Source of the DNA: Cerrena zonata
Lineage: Eukaryota > Basidiomycota > Agaricomycetes > Polyporales > Cerrenaceae
Direction of reading: 5' to 3'
NCBI GenBank assembly: GCA_038087015.1
Contig: JASBNA010000012.1
Location: forward strand, 967,910-1,031,909
Length of the DNA: 64,000 nucleotides
This document shows positions 1 to 11,950 of the stretch, in pieces. Numbering within the stretch: position 1 is the stretch's first letter; every line of letters begins with the position of its first letter. The position numbers and the translations under genes are program-made. The notes under the pieces are model-generated. The model was not told the origin of the DNA and did not search any database. It was given only the letters and a program-made list of their open reading frames with translations.

Positions 1-402
1 GTGAAAGATACTATCAAGAAATACAATTTTAATACATACAAGAGTCAGCAAGAATACATATTACCAACACAAACCATATCAGAAAGTGTGGCTTTCAGAG
101 TCTTTCACTACTTTTGTGAACAAACCAGGGCCTTCAAGTTCTCAATCCACTTCTCATACTTGCAAATGACAAGCTCAGTCCAATTACTATATGGCCCCAG
201 GGTGCTGCAGGAGGCCAATAGCATAGTGACCATACATAGACAAGTGAAAGTGGGACTGGCATTGGGAGGGAGGTCAGTATAGCTTGATTGCCTTTATGTC
301 ATTCTCTAACCCTTCTCATATGAGCCAGCAAGTACTGTCTGGAGTAATGAAACTCTACATGTTCCAAGCATTTGCCTACCTACTCTAGATTCACAGCTAG
401 AT
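1..402. other. Unassigned left edge
   Basis: No recognisable gene. An open frame on + (1-282) begins with GTG, not ATG, and resembles nothing I know. The opposite strand also reads fairly openly over about 100-290. This could be exon or intron sequence of the decayed transposase that becomes recognisable from about position 403, but I cannot show that. Confidence 0.3.
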
Positions 403-1102
403 GTGAATCAAAGTGCAGAGGAACATTCACAGGCCAGTTTGGAGACAGGATGGCTTCCAGGTACAGAAACTGGTAGCATATTGGATGTCAATAAACCCAA
501 CATCAAAAATACTACATTGGTAAATCATCTGCATGATGTTCAGCCTTCTGATGCAGATGATAATGGAATACCTGATGTTGAGCCAACTCTTGAAGACCTC
601 AAGATTGCAAAGGCATTCATTGATGCCCTCCAAACTGCTAGACTTGATGATAGTAAGATGTCATCTGAGGATTGTGCTTGGCTTCATAACCCTCCTAATG
701 GTCCCCCTCCCGATCTCTCTGATCCACTCTTATGCCTTTCCATCAACATGTATCTTGCAACCAAGAATGCCTCTGAAACAACCTACTACAGCATATGTGA
801 GCTATCTGTCACTGCTACCCTGAAGCACATTCTCTCACTTGAACAAGTGAAGCAGCACATTGCAGAATTGACTGGCATATTTCTGATTATGGAAGATATG
901 TGTATTAACTTATGTATTGCATTTACCAGCCCTTTCAAAGAATTAGAACACTGTCCCATATGCCAAGAAGATCATTATGACCAGAAGCAGCTTGCTGCCA
1001 CATAAGGGAAAGAGAAAAGCCCCCAACAAACATTCACCACCTTTCCAATTGCATCCCAGGTCCAGGCCTTTATATGATCACCCAAAAATGTCATAGAAGT
1101 GT
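403..1102 (+). pseudogene. Tnp2-like (CMC/CACTA-type) transposase, N-terminal fragment
   Basis: Remnant of the N-terminal part of a large Tnp2-type DNA transposase as found in many copies in agaricomycetes. The open stretch (403-1005, about 200 codons) has the order I associate with that family: a block with DLSDPLL and YLATKNASETTY, then MCINLCIAFTSPF, then a zinc-binding-looking CPICQEDHYD. After an in-frame TAA at about 1003 the same frame still reads like the family (a TTFPIASQVQAF-type segment) up to a second stop. The gene is then cut by a miniature inverted-repeat element starting at 1103. The first codon is GTG, so this is an internal exon piece, not a start. The protein would have bound element ends and catalysed excision; this copy cannot. 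The family call rests on remembered motif patterns. Confidence 0.6.
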
Positions 1103-1593
1103 CACTGGGTATAATACAGAACTTTTAGGCATAAAAAAGCAGAAAAGATTTTAGAAAAAATTCCAGCTTTTTTTACTAAACTCTGCACTCTAAAAAAATC
1201 ATAAAAAGATTCAGAATAGTTGTAAAATCTTTTGCAGTTAAAGAAGATGGAAGGACTCAGAATCTTTGGTCTCATAAAATTCTCTATCACTGAATAAACT
1301 AGTCTGTTAGCCTAGAAATTAACTTGTTAACTTATCAAGTTACTTACTAATAGTATAATATAGCTATAAGTCAACTAGTAAGTAGGTCAATGGGCCTGTG
1401 GGTTAAGTGATAGAACTGTTTCTGAGACCAAAGATTCTAAATCTTTTTATCTTCTTTAACTGCAAAAGATTTTACAAGTATTCTGAATTCCTTTTGATTT
1501 TTTAGAGTGCAAAGTCTAGTAAAAAAGCTGAGATTTTTTTCTAAAATCTTTCCTTGCTTTTTGATACCTAAAATTTCTGTATTATACCCAGTG
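1103..1593. mobile_element. Miniature inverted-repeat element, family D copy 1
   Basis: About 491 bp beginning CACTGGGTATAATAC and ending with the inverse, GTATTATACCCAGTG with small changes. The whole element is close to a perfect fold-back: blocks such as AAAATCTTTTGCAGTTAAAGAAGAT recur inverted on the other side of a short AT-rich centre. Two further copies lie at 48,911 and 53,503. No clear 3-bp duplication flanks this copy (TGT left, CAC right), unlike the other two. It interrupts the Tnp2-like remnant. Confidence 0.85.
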
Positions 1594-1619
1594 CACTATC
1601 ATATTTTCATCCTGTGAGT

Positions 1620-3560
1620 TGAGAAAGAATATGGCCAATCAGATCATGGTAGAAACCCTAAATAATTATTAGCTACATTCAATGTAGATTGTCAAATATG
1701 AAAATAACTACCTTATAAGTGGGATCATTATGATTCAAGGTAAGGAGGCTTGTGAGATCGACATGCCAGCATTGATCTTGCGAAATATGATAAGGGTTAT
1801 CAAGTGAATGCGAGGGGGGAAGGGGATTGTCTTCTATGAAGCCAACCTTGAGAGTAGTTGATTTAGCACCACACATAGCATGAGTAATTTTTTGATGTTT
1901 ATAACTCCTTGCTAATGACTCCTTGGCAAGAGTGATGTCCTTCATGCAATCAGCAATTTACTTTATGAGGTATTGGCATTGCTTGTGCTTCACAATCTGT
2001 ACAGTAGAACTGTTCTTTGAAGTATGAGAGAAAAAAGCCTTGGGCCGCTTGTGTTCCAATTTGCCCTTGAAAATAATGATAGATATAAGGCTTCAATGAG
2101 AAAAATTAATTGGACTAACTCACCATCTGTGTAGTAAAATTGTCTGTAGTTCCAAGAGCATGAATAGTCTTCAGGTAATTGGGGAGAGCGTGCATTTTGT
2201 AGGTATTGAGGTTGAAAGCTACATTGTGTGCCTGTCCAGTGCCTGTACACTGAGAAACAATTCCCTTCGCTGCCAAACAAGCTGTATGGTGACCATAAGC
2301 ATTGATCTTGTGAGAGAGCTCTTTTGTGATGTACTTCGAGCATACAGTTTTCTTGAATTCTTAAAGCAGGTTGCACATTTCTGTTGTCAAGTGTTCAAAA
2401 TTGCAAAGAGTTGCCTCAGTATGTAAACAAAGTTTCACAAGGCTGTGCAACTCTCTGAGTGTGTAAAGAAGATCCAGGATAACCTTGTTTTTGCATTTGG
2501 GAAAGAGTTCCTCTATCACGGGAATAATGCACTAAGTAATTTATCAGAAGAGATGACAGAAATAAATATGCTAGCATACATATCTGCAGAAGATCCTTGT
2601 AGTCCCTTGCTGTGATCTGCTTTTGAGAGGAAACATTGAGATGGAAACATCTGATAATGTCTGCACCAAACATCGCCACATTGCAGAATCTTTAAAAAAA
2701 ATAAGTAGATTTCTCGCTTTGTAGATCATTTGAGATATACCTTGAGTCAAACTCTTGAAGTTTATCTTCACCCAAAGTGACTAGCAAACACAAGAGGTGC
2801 ACAAATATTGCCTTCTATATGCCAAGCTCAAACTCATGCATGAAATTGGGTGCATATAGTTTATAGTGGTTGAAACCATGCTCTGCTAGATAAATAGAAA
2901 ATGCACTCTGCTATTAATAAGTTGGCATCAGTAGTGAGAAAGAAATTAATGAGTGAAAATTGAGACATACTCTGATTGGTAACAAGGACTTTGAATTGAG
3001 TTTATTTTTCACCGCTGCAGACCAAATACCTAAATCTTTTACAAATATCCATCTTCTTGAAACCTCTATAAGTTGTTGAATTGCTGGAGAGTCAATTCAC
3101 ATGTATACCATGTGACTGGTCATGTCATGTTTGAGATCAAGACAGTAAATTTTTGACTTTTGGCAATAGCACCATATGCAAGAGCAGCATGCTAGCTGCC
3201 TTATGCATGCAATGAGGCATCTTTAAAAAATATATTTCAGTAAAGAATGCAGAAGAAATATTTAAAAAAACACACTTCTCAGAGTAATCTGCCAAGTATA
3301 CAAGAAAGCGAGGGAAAACACACCTTCTGACATCATCCCCATAGCAAATAATGACCCTATGTACATATGCACACATGAAACCATCATCTAGAAGAAAAAT
3401 CCATATGACTTGCATTAAAGCAACTTTGCAATAATGCAAAATATCAGCAGAGAAAGGGATACCAAATATATGTTGATACCAGTCCTGAAAACAGTTGGAT
3501 AACTGTAAATAGCATATGTAAGTTATAGAAAGAATGAGAATGTAATGTTAAAAAAATACC
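1620..3560 (-). pseudogene. Multicopy transposon-linked protein family, C-terminal half, decayed
   Basis: Minus-strand remnant in several frames and exons. Reading from high to low coordinates: an FLLDDGFM...FPRFLVYLADYSEK block (about 3,440-3,290), an FGADIIRCFHLNVSSQKQITARDYKDLLQ block (2,680-2,590), an NLNTYKMHALPNYLKTIHALGTTDNFTTQ block (2,210-2,120), and a C-terminal PYHISQDQCW...SLLTLNHNDPTYK block (1,800-1,700). This order (LLDD...YSADYPEK, ARDYEDLLQ, YKxHALGDY...GTTDSYSTQ) belongs to long proteins present in hundreds of copies in agaricomycete genomes and, as I recall, carried by DNA transposons. Frameshifts and stops separate the blocks, so no product is made. The biochemical function of the family is unknown to me. 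The nearby Tnp2-like piece on the opposite strand suggests one broken CMC element, but that link is inference. Confidence 0.55.
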
Positions 3561-3702
3561 ATTAGGAAATATGCAAAGTGATAAGATGTGAAGCAACTCG
3601 GCTGTCCTCATTCATACTTGGTCTAGTTGCCAAAAGTTGTATAGCCCAGCCAGAGGAAAGCCTCTCTAAAGCTCACTAGCCTCGTTGAGTTGGAGTAGCT
3701 AC

Positions 3703-4074
3703 TACTGGGCTAAAAATCAGATTCTAGGCCTAATAAAAAAGTGAAAAATCAGTCATAAAATGTAATGATTTTCAAGTAACTTTTCAGTCAAAAAATAAAA
3801 TAAAATTCAAAGTTTTTATAATATTCTGTATATGCAAAAAATAAATCTAAAACTTACGTTTTTATTACAAAAAAAATGTGTCTTTAGTGGAAATTCACAG
3901 TTTTGAGCTCTATATTCTATAAAGATCTTGTTTAATTCTTGTATTTACAAAATGCTATCAGAAATTTGTATTTTATTTTATTTTTTTGACTAGAAAGTTA
4001 CTTGAAAATCATTACATTTTCTAACTAAATTTTTACCTTTTTATTAGATCTAGAATCTGGTTTCTGGCCCAGTG
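3703..4074. mobile_element. Miniature inverted-repeat element, family C copy 1
   Basis: 372 bp with inverted ends (here TACTGGGCTAAAAATCAG at the left and CTGGCCCAGTG at the right; family consensus CACTGGGCTGGAAATCAG). The arms continue inverted for over 100 bp, for example AATGTAATGATTTTCAAGTA against TACTTGAAAATCATTACATT. Flanking trinucleotides are TAC and TAT, consistent with a decayed 3-bp target duplication. Four more copies lie at 18,103, 51,528, 52,382 and 55,326. Confidence 0.85.
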
Positions 4075-4329
4075 TATATATAGCAGTGATAACATATTTG
4101 AGGTCTGTTAGGTTGCCAGGCTCACGAGGCTGTGAGTTAATCTTTATATGTTTGTCAATTATTGTGTCCGAGTTGAATATTTCACTATATATTTGTTCAG
4201 GTTCTAGCACAATGAGGTCACTGCCTGCTTGCTCTGCCCTCAGAGCATGCTTGCTCAGTTTGACGAGGACTGGAAAAAGTAAGTAAGATATATTCGCATT
4301 CTGTCTTGCTACTGATATGATTCAGATTT

Positions 4330-5055
4330 GTGGAGAATGTGAAGATGGGCGAGATAGAAATAGACAACCATAACTACCCGTCCTTCATGTGAGATCAGAG
4401 AATGTTGTGGTCCCTAGGAGGTTTCAAGTCAGGTTTTGTTGAGGGCCACTTCTTCTTGCCATGAGTATATCATATTTGTGTATCATATTTTGAACAAATC
4501 TTATCTAAACTCATTCTATATTGCAGTGCTTCTGAAGCATCTTCACTGGTCCTCATACTGGCAAGAACCCTGACCATAGCCTGCAATTAGGCAAGTCTTG
4601 CTTTATGCAAGCTTATGGTATGAGCTTGGTAACATCAGCTATGATTGGATATATCTCTGCACTGGTAAGCTTTTTCCCCCTCAAAAATATTTACTGACTG
4701 CATTTTACCTTGAAGATTCATTTCGCACTCAACTTGCAAGATCAGTGGAAATAGAAAGAAGGTGATTTCAACAGCACTGAGTTTGCAAAGGCAGTCACAA
4801 GGCAATTCCACTCAAACTTGAAATCAAAACAGAAATGAGCAAGTGAAACCATAGAGTGGTGGAACTTGTAAGTGTTTATGTTTGATATCTTGTGTCATAA
4901 ATTGACATTTATATTTTATTATGAGGTATAGGCAAGTATTGAGCATCAAACCTGCTGCCTTCTATCAACGTGCCGCCAACTCTGTCATGGCTTTGATGGA
5001 TGAGGAGTTTGAGTGCAATGATCTCACTCTTGAAGCAGAGGCCGAGGCTTAGAGA
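4330..5055 (+). pseudogene. DUF6698-like protein remnant
   Basis: Three exon-like blocks on + resemble the DUF6698 family of agaricomycete proteins. They are an NYPSFM...GGFKSGFVEGHFFLP block (about 4,370-4,460), an FTGPHTG...MSLVTSAMIGYISAL block (about 4,535-4,665) and an FALNLQDQW...EFAKAVTRQFH...EWWN block (about 4,715-4,870). A tail follows with RQVLSIKPAAFYQRAANSVMALMDEEFE (4,930-5,010). Breaks between blocks carry GTAAGC/GTAAGT and AG, as expected for short fungal introns. Stops interrupt at least two blocks. The family has no known activity but, in my recollection, is expanded together with transposons. The name is from motif memory only. Confidence 0.45.
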
Positions 5056-6036
5056 TTGTAAGCATTTATTGTTTTCTTTTTGTCCTACTATTCACTAATA
5101 TTCTATGCTAGTTTCATTTCTTTCATATATTTTTGTCTCCCTAGAACTGACTGACTTGCATACTCCCTTCTCATACATAGACAACTTGCTCACTTACTGT
5201 TGCTAATCTTGATGCTGCCTACTATATGCTTTTGCTCTGAGTCTGCTTCCTAGCTTGCGTTATTTTTTTTACTCGCAGGTCTCTCTGTGCATCTCTGCCT
5301 TGTCCGCTCCCTCCATTCGCCCTTCAGCGTTCCTTCCCTCTCATCTACTAACTGTCTTAGTTACTTGGAACTTGTAGTATGTTCTCATGCTGACTTTCTT
5401 TGTTCATTATTCATTTGCATCATGTTCTTTGTCTGCTCATATTATTGCTGCTTATATGTTTTTTTTGATATTTACTTTATTTGCAAATGAAATTTCATTC
5501 TAAATACCATTATGAGTATGAAATGAATAATACAAAGAGAATAAAATGCATATGTACTATGAGGTGACTGCTTCAATATAATACATCATCCTCAGCACAA
5601 TAAATCACCTTATCACAATGCTGATGGAGAATAAAATAATATACATCATTTTACAACAAAGTTGATAGGCTACATTATATTACCCCATCTTATGACAGTT
5701 TCAATGAATGTTCTATCCTATTTATATACTATGTTTTTATTTCCAAATTGATTTATTGTGCTCATAAAATTATATTATATTGCCACAAGGTGAAATCTTA
5801 ATAAATCACAATGTCAAATTGATATGTTATAGAAAATATATTTTATTATGTACAAGGTGATCTATTATATTATATCAGTTCCCCACATTCTGTTGATTTC
5901 CGTAATGGTCCTACCACTGGCTTGTACTACCTCCAATCCTCCTCATAATGTTATACAAGGACTTGAAGGAACTTCTGTATATCCATTGATAGATCTCACA
6001 GATATTTCTGCTTATATCCAAATACTTTTGGGTATC
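5056..6036. other. Unassigned AT-rich sequence with a loosely repetitive stretch
   Basis: No gene recognised. The short open frame at 5,287-5,490 is low-complexity and hydrophobic. From about 5,540 to 5,880 the sequence repeats variants of ATCACCTTATCACAATGTTGAT and its inverse CAAGGTGA, giving a degenerate, partly inverted repeat. Confidence 0.3.
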
Positions 6037-6943
6037 AAACTTGGGAAATAGGCCAATGCTAGCAGGACACAATCCCTTTGGTGATCTTTTTATCCCTGAG
6101 AATATTTGTACTAGTTGATAACCCAGACAGTAGCTATAGAAAAAAAACCACAATATTGCTGTTAAGATATGATCACCATTTGCTGATAATAATTCCATCT
6201 TGAGAGAAGGCATGTTCACTTGAGACTAAGAATGTCATTATAGAAAGATAGTCTCTTGTGATAATAGCTATTAGCTTGCATTTAACTAATAAAAGCAAAA
6301 AAAGAATTTAGGAAAAATCCTTAAATATGATACTCAGATTACTCACATCTTACTAGTGAACCACCTGTTAAATTGAGATAGCTGTTGAACTCTTTAAGCT
6401 ATGACTTAAATAGATTGAAAAGCAGTATTTATCTTCAGACTTATTGTTATTAGATATCTCATATAATAGCTTGTCCTTCTTGGTTAGTTGCTTATACACT
6501 GTTAACACAGTCTGAGCCTTTTTGTTATAGATGTATATGTAATATTTTGTATATTAGAGAAAAGAGATGTCAAAATATATTATCTTTTTTAACTAGAAAA
6601 ATACTTATAATAGACTTCATTAGTATATGAGTTTTTTTGTAAATGAGCAAACTAATATTATTGAAAATGAGCATCTTTTATCTCTGGGTAGTGAGCTGGC
6701 ATTACAACAAAGCATCAGATATATTATTAAGTGGAAAGATTGATAATGACATATAAATTGATGCTACATATATATTAGAGTTATCTGTCTAAACATAATA
6801 CTTTGCAATCTTATTAATGCCTACCTAAAGAGTAACAATAAAATGAAAATATTCTGCCTTCTTTGCTTGAGCTAGCTAGAGTCTATGAAGACATTTTAAA
6901 GCAAGAATAATATTGTAGAAATATAGCTCAATCTTGAATAAAA

Positions 6944-9305
6944 AGGCTTACTGTTCTCAATCTGTATAAAAGAGAAGACAAAGAAAAAAGAACACTCTGT
7001 TTTACTCAGTTTCAATAAGCATGAGATTATCAAGCTTTTATCAGTTTGTTAGTTTACTTACTTGAAAAGTAAGCTCATCAATAAACTTATCAACAAACTA
7101 AAAGAAGTCAGAAAATATTAAGATATCAAAAAAAGATTGATTGTACCTTCTATTTCTCTTTAGAATAGTAGAATATAATATAAGTAGATAACTATCAGAC
7201 TTCCATATCAAGCACTATCAATTATAATATTTTTATATCTAAATTTACCTATATTATATGATATTTCTTCTTACATTATGGGGATGAGAGAGCCTAAACA
7301 AGTTATTCAAAGCTTATATTAGTATATAAACCCTGAAAGAATATAACTAGAATACTTACTTTTGCTGCAATAGTATAGATAAGTCCCACTTCATTATGTA
7401 TAGATTTACAATTATCTGAGAAAATATTGTCTATAAGTATATGCTTATTAGGGTCAGCAAGATCAAAATAGGGTATCTTGCTATATGTCTTGAATAGTGT
7501 CTAAGTTGAAAGATTGATAATATGTACAAGACAGCTATAACAAGTTTTTTAATGAGTAATATAGAATATATAATGATGTATAAGCTAATATACTTTATAC
7601 AACTATCTATAACATTCCACTCCTTTTCCAGCCTAATCCTCAACTGAAGTACAAACTTATAAAGCATTATATCATTATAACTTGCATTGTTATATGTGAC
7701 TTTATAAATCTGTTAATTTGAGAGTGAGCAAATGACTTACTACAAACATGAGAGCAGAAGCTTACCTTATAGGTGATCCTCAATTGGTCAATATACATTA
7801 TCATATGTATTATTTATCTGGATGAAACCTAGAAAAGCACTTTGCAATTCTCACCCTTATAGTGTGACTTTGATCTAATGGCTAATCACAGCTAAGTAGC
7901 TATCTGCATTACTTGCTTGCTAAGCATTGCAAGTAAGGTTAATATCACATTTAATAGTATCCACCCTAAAGATTATATCAGTATTTTTGAACATATTTTG
8001 TTTTGTATAACTTACATTTAGTTTTTGCTTTAGAGATTTCATTTGTTTATAAAACATCTTTATGATAGTTTGCTGACAGATCTTATGAGAAGGTATCTCT
8101 ATATTATTAGTAGCTACTATTGCAACTTCAATTATCTCTTTATACTTTAAACATTCTGTCATACTAAGAGGCTATTCTTCAGATTAATATAAAGTACTAT
8201 AAGTAAAGAAATATAAAAATATATCTGGTCAGTAGCAATCAGCTCCTTGACTACAATTTTATAGAAACATTGAGTAGTCATACTTGATTTTGCATTTAGC
8301 AGGTGGCAGTTTTTGTTGACATCCATTTTGTATTGCTAAGCAATCTTTCACTTCTATACATCTTTAGAGAATTTGGATACAAAGTAGTTCTCAATAACTT
8401 ACTTATGATACTTACTCTATCAATTGAGATCAGACTGTATGATAAGCATAAAACTTGAAATAAATAAATATACAATATAATAAGTCTCTAAATAATAATA
8501 AAATGTAGAGATATCAGCTATTAGATATTGTAGTTCTTTTATTTCGCTACATAATATTAGTAACAGATAATATCTGAGTTAATAAAAACACTTATAGGCA
8601 AAGTTTATATACTCTATAGTCTTCTGACTATCTGAGGATGATATCTTTTGTAACTAAGGTCCAAAAAAGTGGTTGATATTAAGGCTAGGCTGACTTGAGT
8701 TTAAAAGATCAGTTTTAATAGGCTGAACATTTATATCTTTAAAAAATCTCTTCTCATTGACAAAAGTCGTATTTCTTCTTCTTTTGTTTGCTGCTAAATA
8801 AGTGATTTAATTATTATTAGAAGTTTGATAAAGTAATATTATAATGAAAACTCATCTTGCCTCTTTTGAGATATCTTTTCCTTTCACACCTTTAGAGTTG
8901 AGATAACTTTTAATTCAGCTTTATTTGCATTATCTTCAGATCTAGATTTATCATCCTCAGAATATGATGAGTTTCTAAACTTATCTTCTATCATACTTAG
9001 TTTTCATTTTTCTATAATAAGTATCAGTTATCAGTATCAATTTGAGTTTATTTTGTAGAAAAATATATGAGAGTGAACAATCTCTATATTGTTATCAGAT
9101 TTGGAATCATCAGAGTCATTGTCTAAGATAATTGCTATTGAAAAGCTTAGAAGAATAGGAGCTAGAGAGCTTTGTGAAGCTAAAACTAAAGTTGAAGAGA
9201 TTGCTGTTAAAATATAAGAAGAGACAGCTACAGTGAGAGGAGAAGACTTTAATTGGTGAATACTATTGGTAGATATAGCTAGTTGTGCCATCTCTCTATA
9301 TATAA
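6944..9305. mobile_element. Unmatched 2.4 kb segment in the left arm, probably an insertion
   Basis: Homology with the right arm stops at about 6,943 (next to 27,605) and resumes at about 9,306, with the partner sequence contiguous across that point. This is therefore an insertion here or a deletion there. The minus strand carries a few longer open stretches, one starting with a true ATG (MAQLAISTN..., 9,291-9,037, 84 codons, with an acidic DNDSDDSKSDNN run) and one with NHFFGP (near 8,660), but the rest is full of stops. I see no clear terminal repeats and do not recognise the product. Confidence 0.45.
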
Positions 9306-9927
9306 GAAATCAAGTTTCATGCTAATATATTAGCTCAAGCTTTCTATATTTATTTGAATTACATAATTTCTCAGTTGGTTTGCAATAGTAAACTGGATGT
9401 ATAGATATATTGGTAAGAGAGGTAGGTTTATTTCTTGAACTACAGATTATAGCAGTGTATTTTATAGCTAACTGAGATAAAAAGAGATATTGCCATCTTG
9501 AAAATTAGATCAAAGCTGAGAATGTGAATTGATAATGGAAACAATATCTTAAAAATGGATATCAATAGGGTGCATGTGGTCGATAGTCGGTAGGATATGT
9601 ATGGTCAGTAATTGATCAAAACTTTAATTTGAGCCTAAGCTTGATAGCTTGCAAAGGCCAGGCTAAGATCAAAGCCTAGCCAATAAGCTCTTATGAGCCA
9701 TACAGAAGGCTAGGCTTAGTCAGGCCTATAGTAGGTCAGGCTTGAAGACTTGAAAGACTCAAGCCTTAGCTTACATATCACTACCTTAGATATCACCCTT
9801 TAGATTTATAAAGTAGAAATTACAGATTGAATCAAATAAGAATGTTATAATAGTGAAGGGTAAGAGATAGGGACAAATGAAAAGCACCACTAAATAGAGC
9901 TGAAGAAATGATGCATAGTAGCAATAG

Positions 9928-10745
9928 AAAGGAGGTGATTTAGATAGAAACTGGGAGAGATATAAGGCCAACAAGATATGTTTTAGGAGAAAAAAGTGGA
10001 CTGTGGTATGTTTTTGAACCATATTGGTAGTGATATAGACACCATTGAATAGAGCTCTGAAAATGGAGCCTAGTAGCAAAAGAAAGCATGTGGTTTGGAT
10101 AGAAACTGGGGGAGCTATGGGGAAAAGAACATATAGAGGATATGTTTCGACAGAACACTGCTATATATGGTATGTTTTCTATACTACATAAGTGAAAACA
10201 TGGGTTATGTTCTCAGATTTCACTTTGCTGACAGATGCTTAATATTGGCTATTGTATAAGCATATTAGTCTATATATGGGTATATTACAAACAAATATAA
10301 ATAAATAATGACATAGTTAACTAGGTGCTTTGGGGTTATTGCTTTAGGCGCTTAGTCAACTACATTATTATTTATTTATATTTGTTTATAATATACCCAT
10401 ATATAGACTAATATGCTTATACAATAGCCAATATTAAGCATCTGTCAGCAAAGTGAAATCTGAGAACATAACCCATGTTTTCGCTTATGTAGTATAGAAA
10501 ACATACCATATATAGCAGTGTTCTGTCGAAACATATCCTCTATATGTTCTTTTCCCCATAGCTCCCCCAGTTTCTATCCAAACCACATGCTTTCTTTTGC
10601 TACTAGGCTCCATTTTCAGAGCTCTATTCAATGGTGTCTATATCACTACCAATATGGTTCAAAAACATACCACAGTCCACTTTTTTCTCCTAAAACATAT
10701 CTTGTTGGCCTTATATCTCTCCCAGTTTCTATCCAAATCATCTAC
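9928..10745. repeat. Long palindrome P1 (arms about 410 bp)
   Basis: The two halves, 9,928-10,338 and 10,339-10,745, are reverse complements and almost identical; the few differences seen include CpG sites (AAGTGAAAACATGGG against AAGCGAAAACATGGG). The centre is a short CTTTGGGGTTATTGCTTTAGG segment. The arms contain a degenerate repeat of about 155 bp around the phrase TTTCTATCCAAA. A related palindrome lies at 26,160-26,985. Confidence 0.85.
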
Positions 10746-11164
10746 TTTCTTTTGCTAATAGCCTCCATTTCTCAACCTCTATCTATTGAGACTCTCTATA
10801 TAATCATCAAGTGACCTCATATTGCTACTGTCACATTCACACTATTACCTAAGCAAATAAGTATAAATTTGATTTGATTATTATTCAATCTCTCTCTCCC
10901 CCCATATCATCCATTCAAGTGCTGGTATTACTTGCACTTAGATAGTTACACTATTTTCTTCTATTTAGGACTACATGTCTTAAGAAAGAAAATAGTCTTA
11001 TGCCAACTTCTGGTAGGTCTATTTGAGGTGAGTCAGTTTTACACATCTGTCAAGTTATGCAGTGTCTATATAGAGACATTACATAAGCAAGCAAAGCCAA
11101 ATCATGGTGTTGTGAGCTAGGCATCTTGGGACACAACACTTAGAGACCTTGTTTACTACATCTG

Positions 11165-11950
11165 TTTTGGCTTATTGCATATAGACAGTATAGACTGATA
11201 TGCTTATATAATAGCTGAAATAAGCACCCCTTGCAAATTGAAATTTGAGAACAAGGTATGTTTTGATTATGTAATACAGAAAACATATTATATATGGCAA
11301 GTCTCTGTCAAAATATATACTCATATATTGTTTTCTCTATAGCTCTCCTAATTTCCATCCAAACTATATACTTTTTATGGCTACCAGGTGTCATTTTCTA
11401 AGCTCTATCTGATGGTATATACACCATTTCTAATAATATTGAAAGTGAGTCTCTGTTTCACTTTTTCTCCAAAAACACATATTGTTTAACATATCTCTCT
11501 GTCAATTCTGACCAGATCATCTTTTTTCTACTTCTACTATGCTCTATTTCTTAGGCTCTACTCATTAACATTATTTATACAACAATTGAGTGAGATTAGT
11601 TTGCTACAATTTTACATCTTTGTGATTACTAGGGCTCATAGGGTCAACCACACTCTAAGGTTCAACAAGCACCCAGTTTTCCCACACTCAATCCAAATCT
11701 CAATTTTGCTCATATCTCAACATTCTCTCTATCAACTTATTTTGCTCTTAGAAGTTGACTTATAGTACAAACTTTGAGTTGTTCTATAGTCAAGTTTTGA
11801 GAGCAAAAGATGCAGTGGTTGTGAAGATATAAGATAAACAAAATTCCCTCTAAACTCTAGATCAGGACTAGGTAGTAGTTTTGCATTACAGTACAAGCAC
11901 CTCAGCAAAGTTCAGACAAGAAAAACAATATCTTTGTACCTCAGAAATTG
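11165..11950 (-). repeat. Repeat B copy 1
   Basis: About 785 bp, inverted relative to copies at 24,948-25,731 and 55,837-56,610. The unit begins near CGATTTCTGAGGTACGAAGG and ends GCAATAAGCCAAA. Inside is a moderately conserved block around GAGGGAATTTTGTTTATCTC. The third copy stands alone, so B is an independent repeat and not just part of the inverted duplication. I see no coding frame in it and no clear target duplication. Confidence 0.75.

Larger units (their letters stand above)
6037..11950. repeat. Left arm of a large diverged inverted duplication
   Basis: Read in reverse complement, this segment matches 24,948-28,482 block by block: the AACTTGGGAAATAGGCCAAT end, the GAGCATCTTTTATCTC block near 6,670, the CTAATATATTAGCTCAAGC block near 9,325, the palindrome near 10,338 and the repeat-B copy at the inner end. 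Divergence is substantial in the outer part and lower in the inner part. About 2.36 kb (6,944-9,305) has no partner in the other arm. The two arms are separated by about 13 kb. They are either two old copies of one large element in opposite orientation or a segmental inverted duplication. Confidence 0.7.

Noticed and set aside
6701..6943. CRISPR arrays, bacterial operons, tRNA or rRNA genes anywhere in the window
   Set aside because: No regularly spaced direct repeats, no ribosome-binding-site-linked gene strings and no tRNA cloverleaf were found. The tRNA-like string at 39,562 is the copia primer site.
7026..7110. Short inverted repeat around GTTTGTTGATAAGTTTATTGA as a separate mobile element
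   Set aside because: The arms are only about 20-25 bp in very AT-rich sequence, with no second copy seen.
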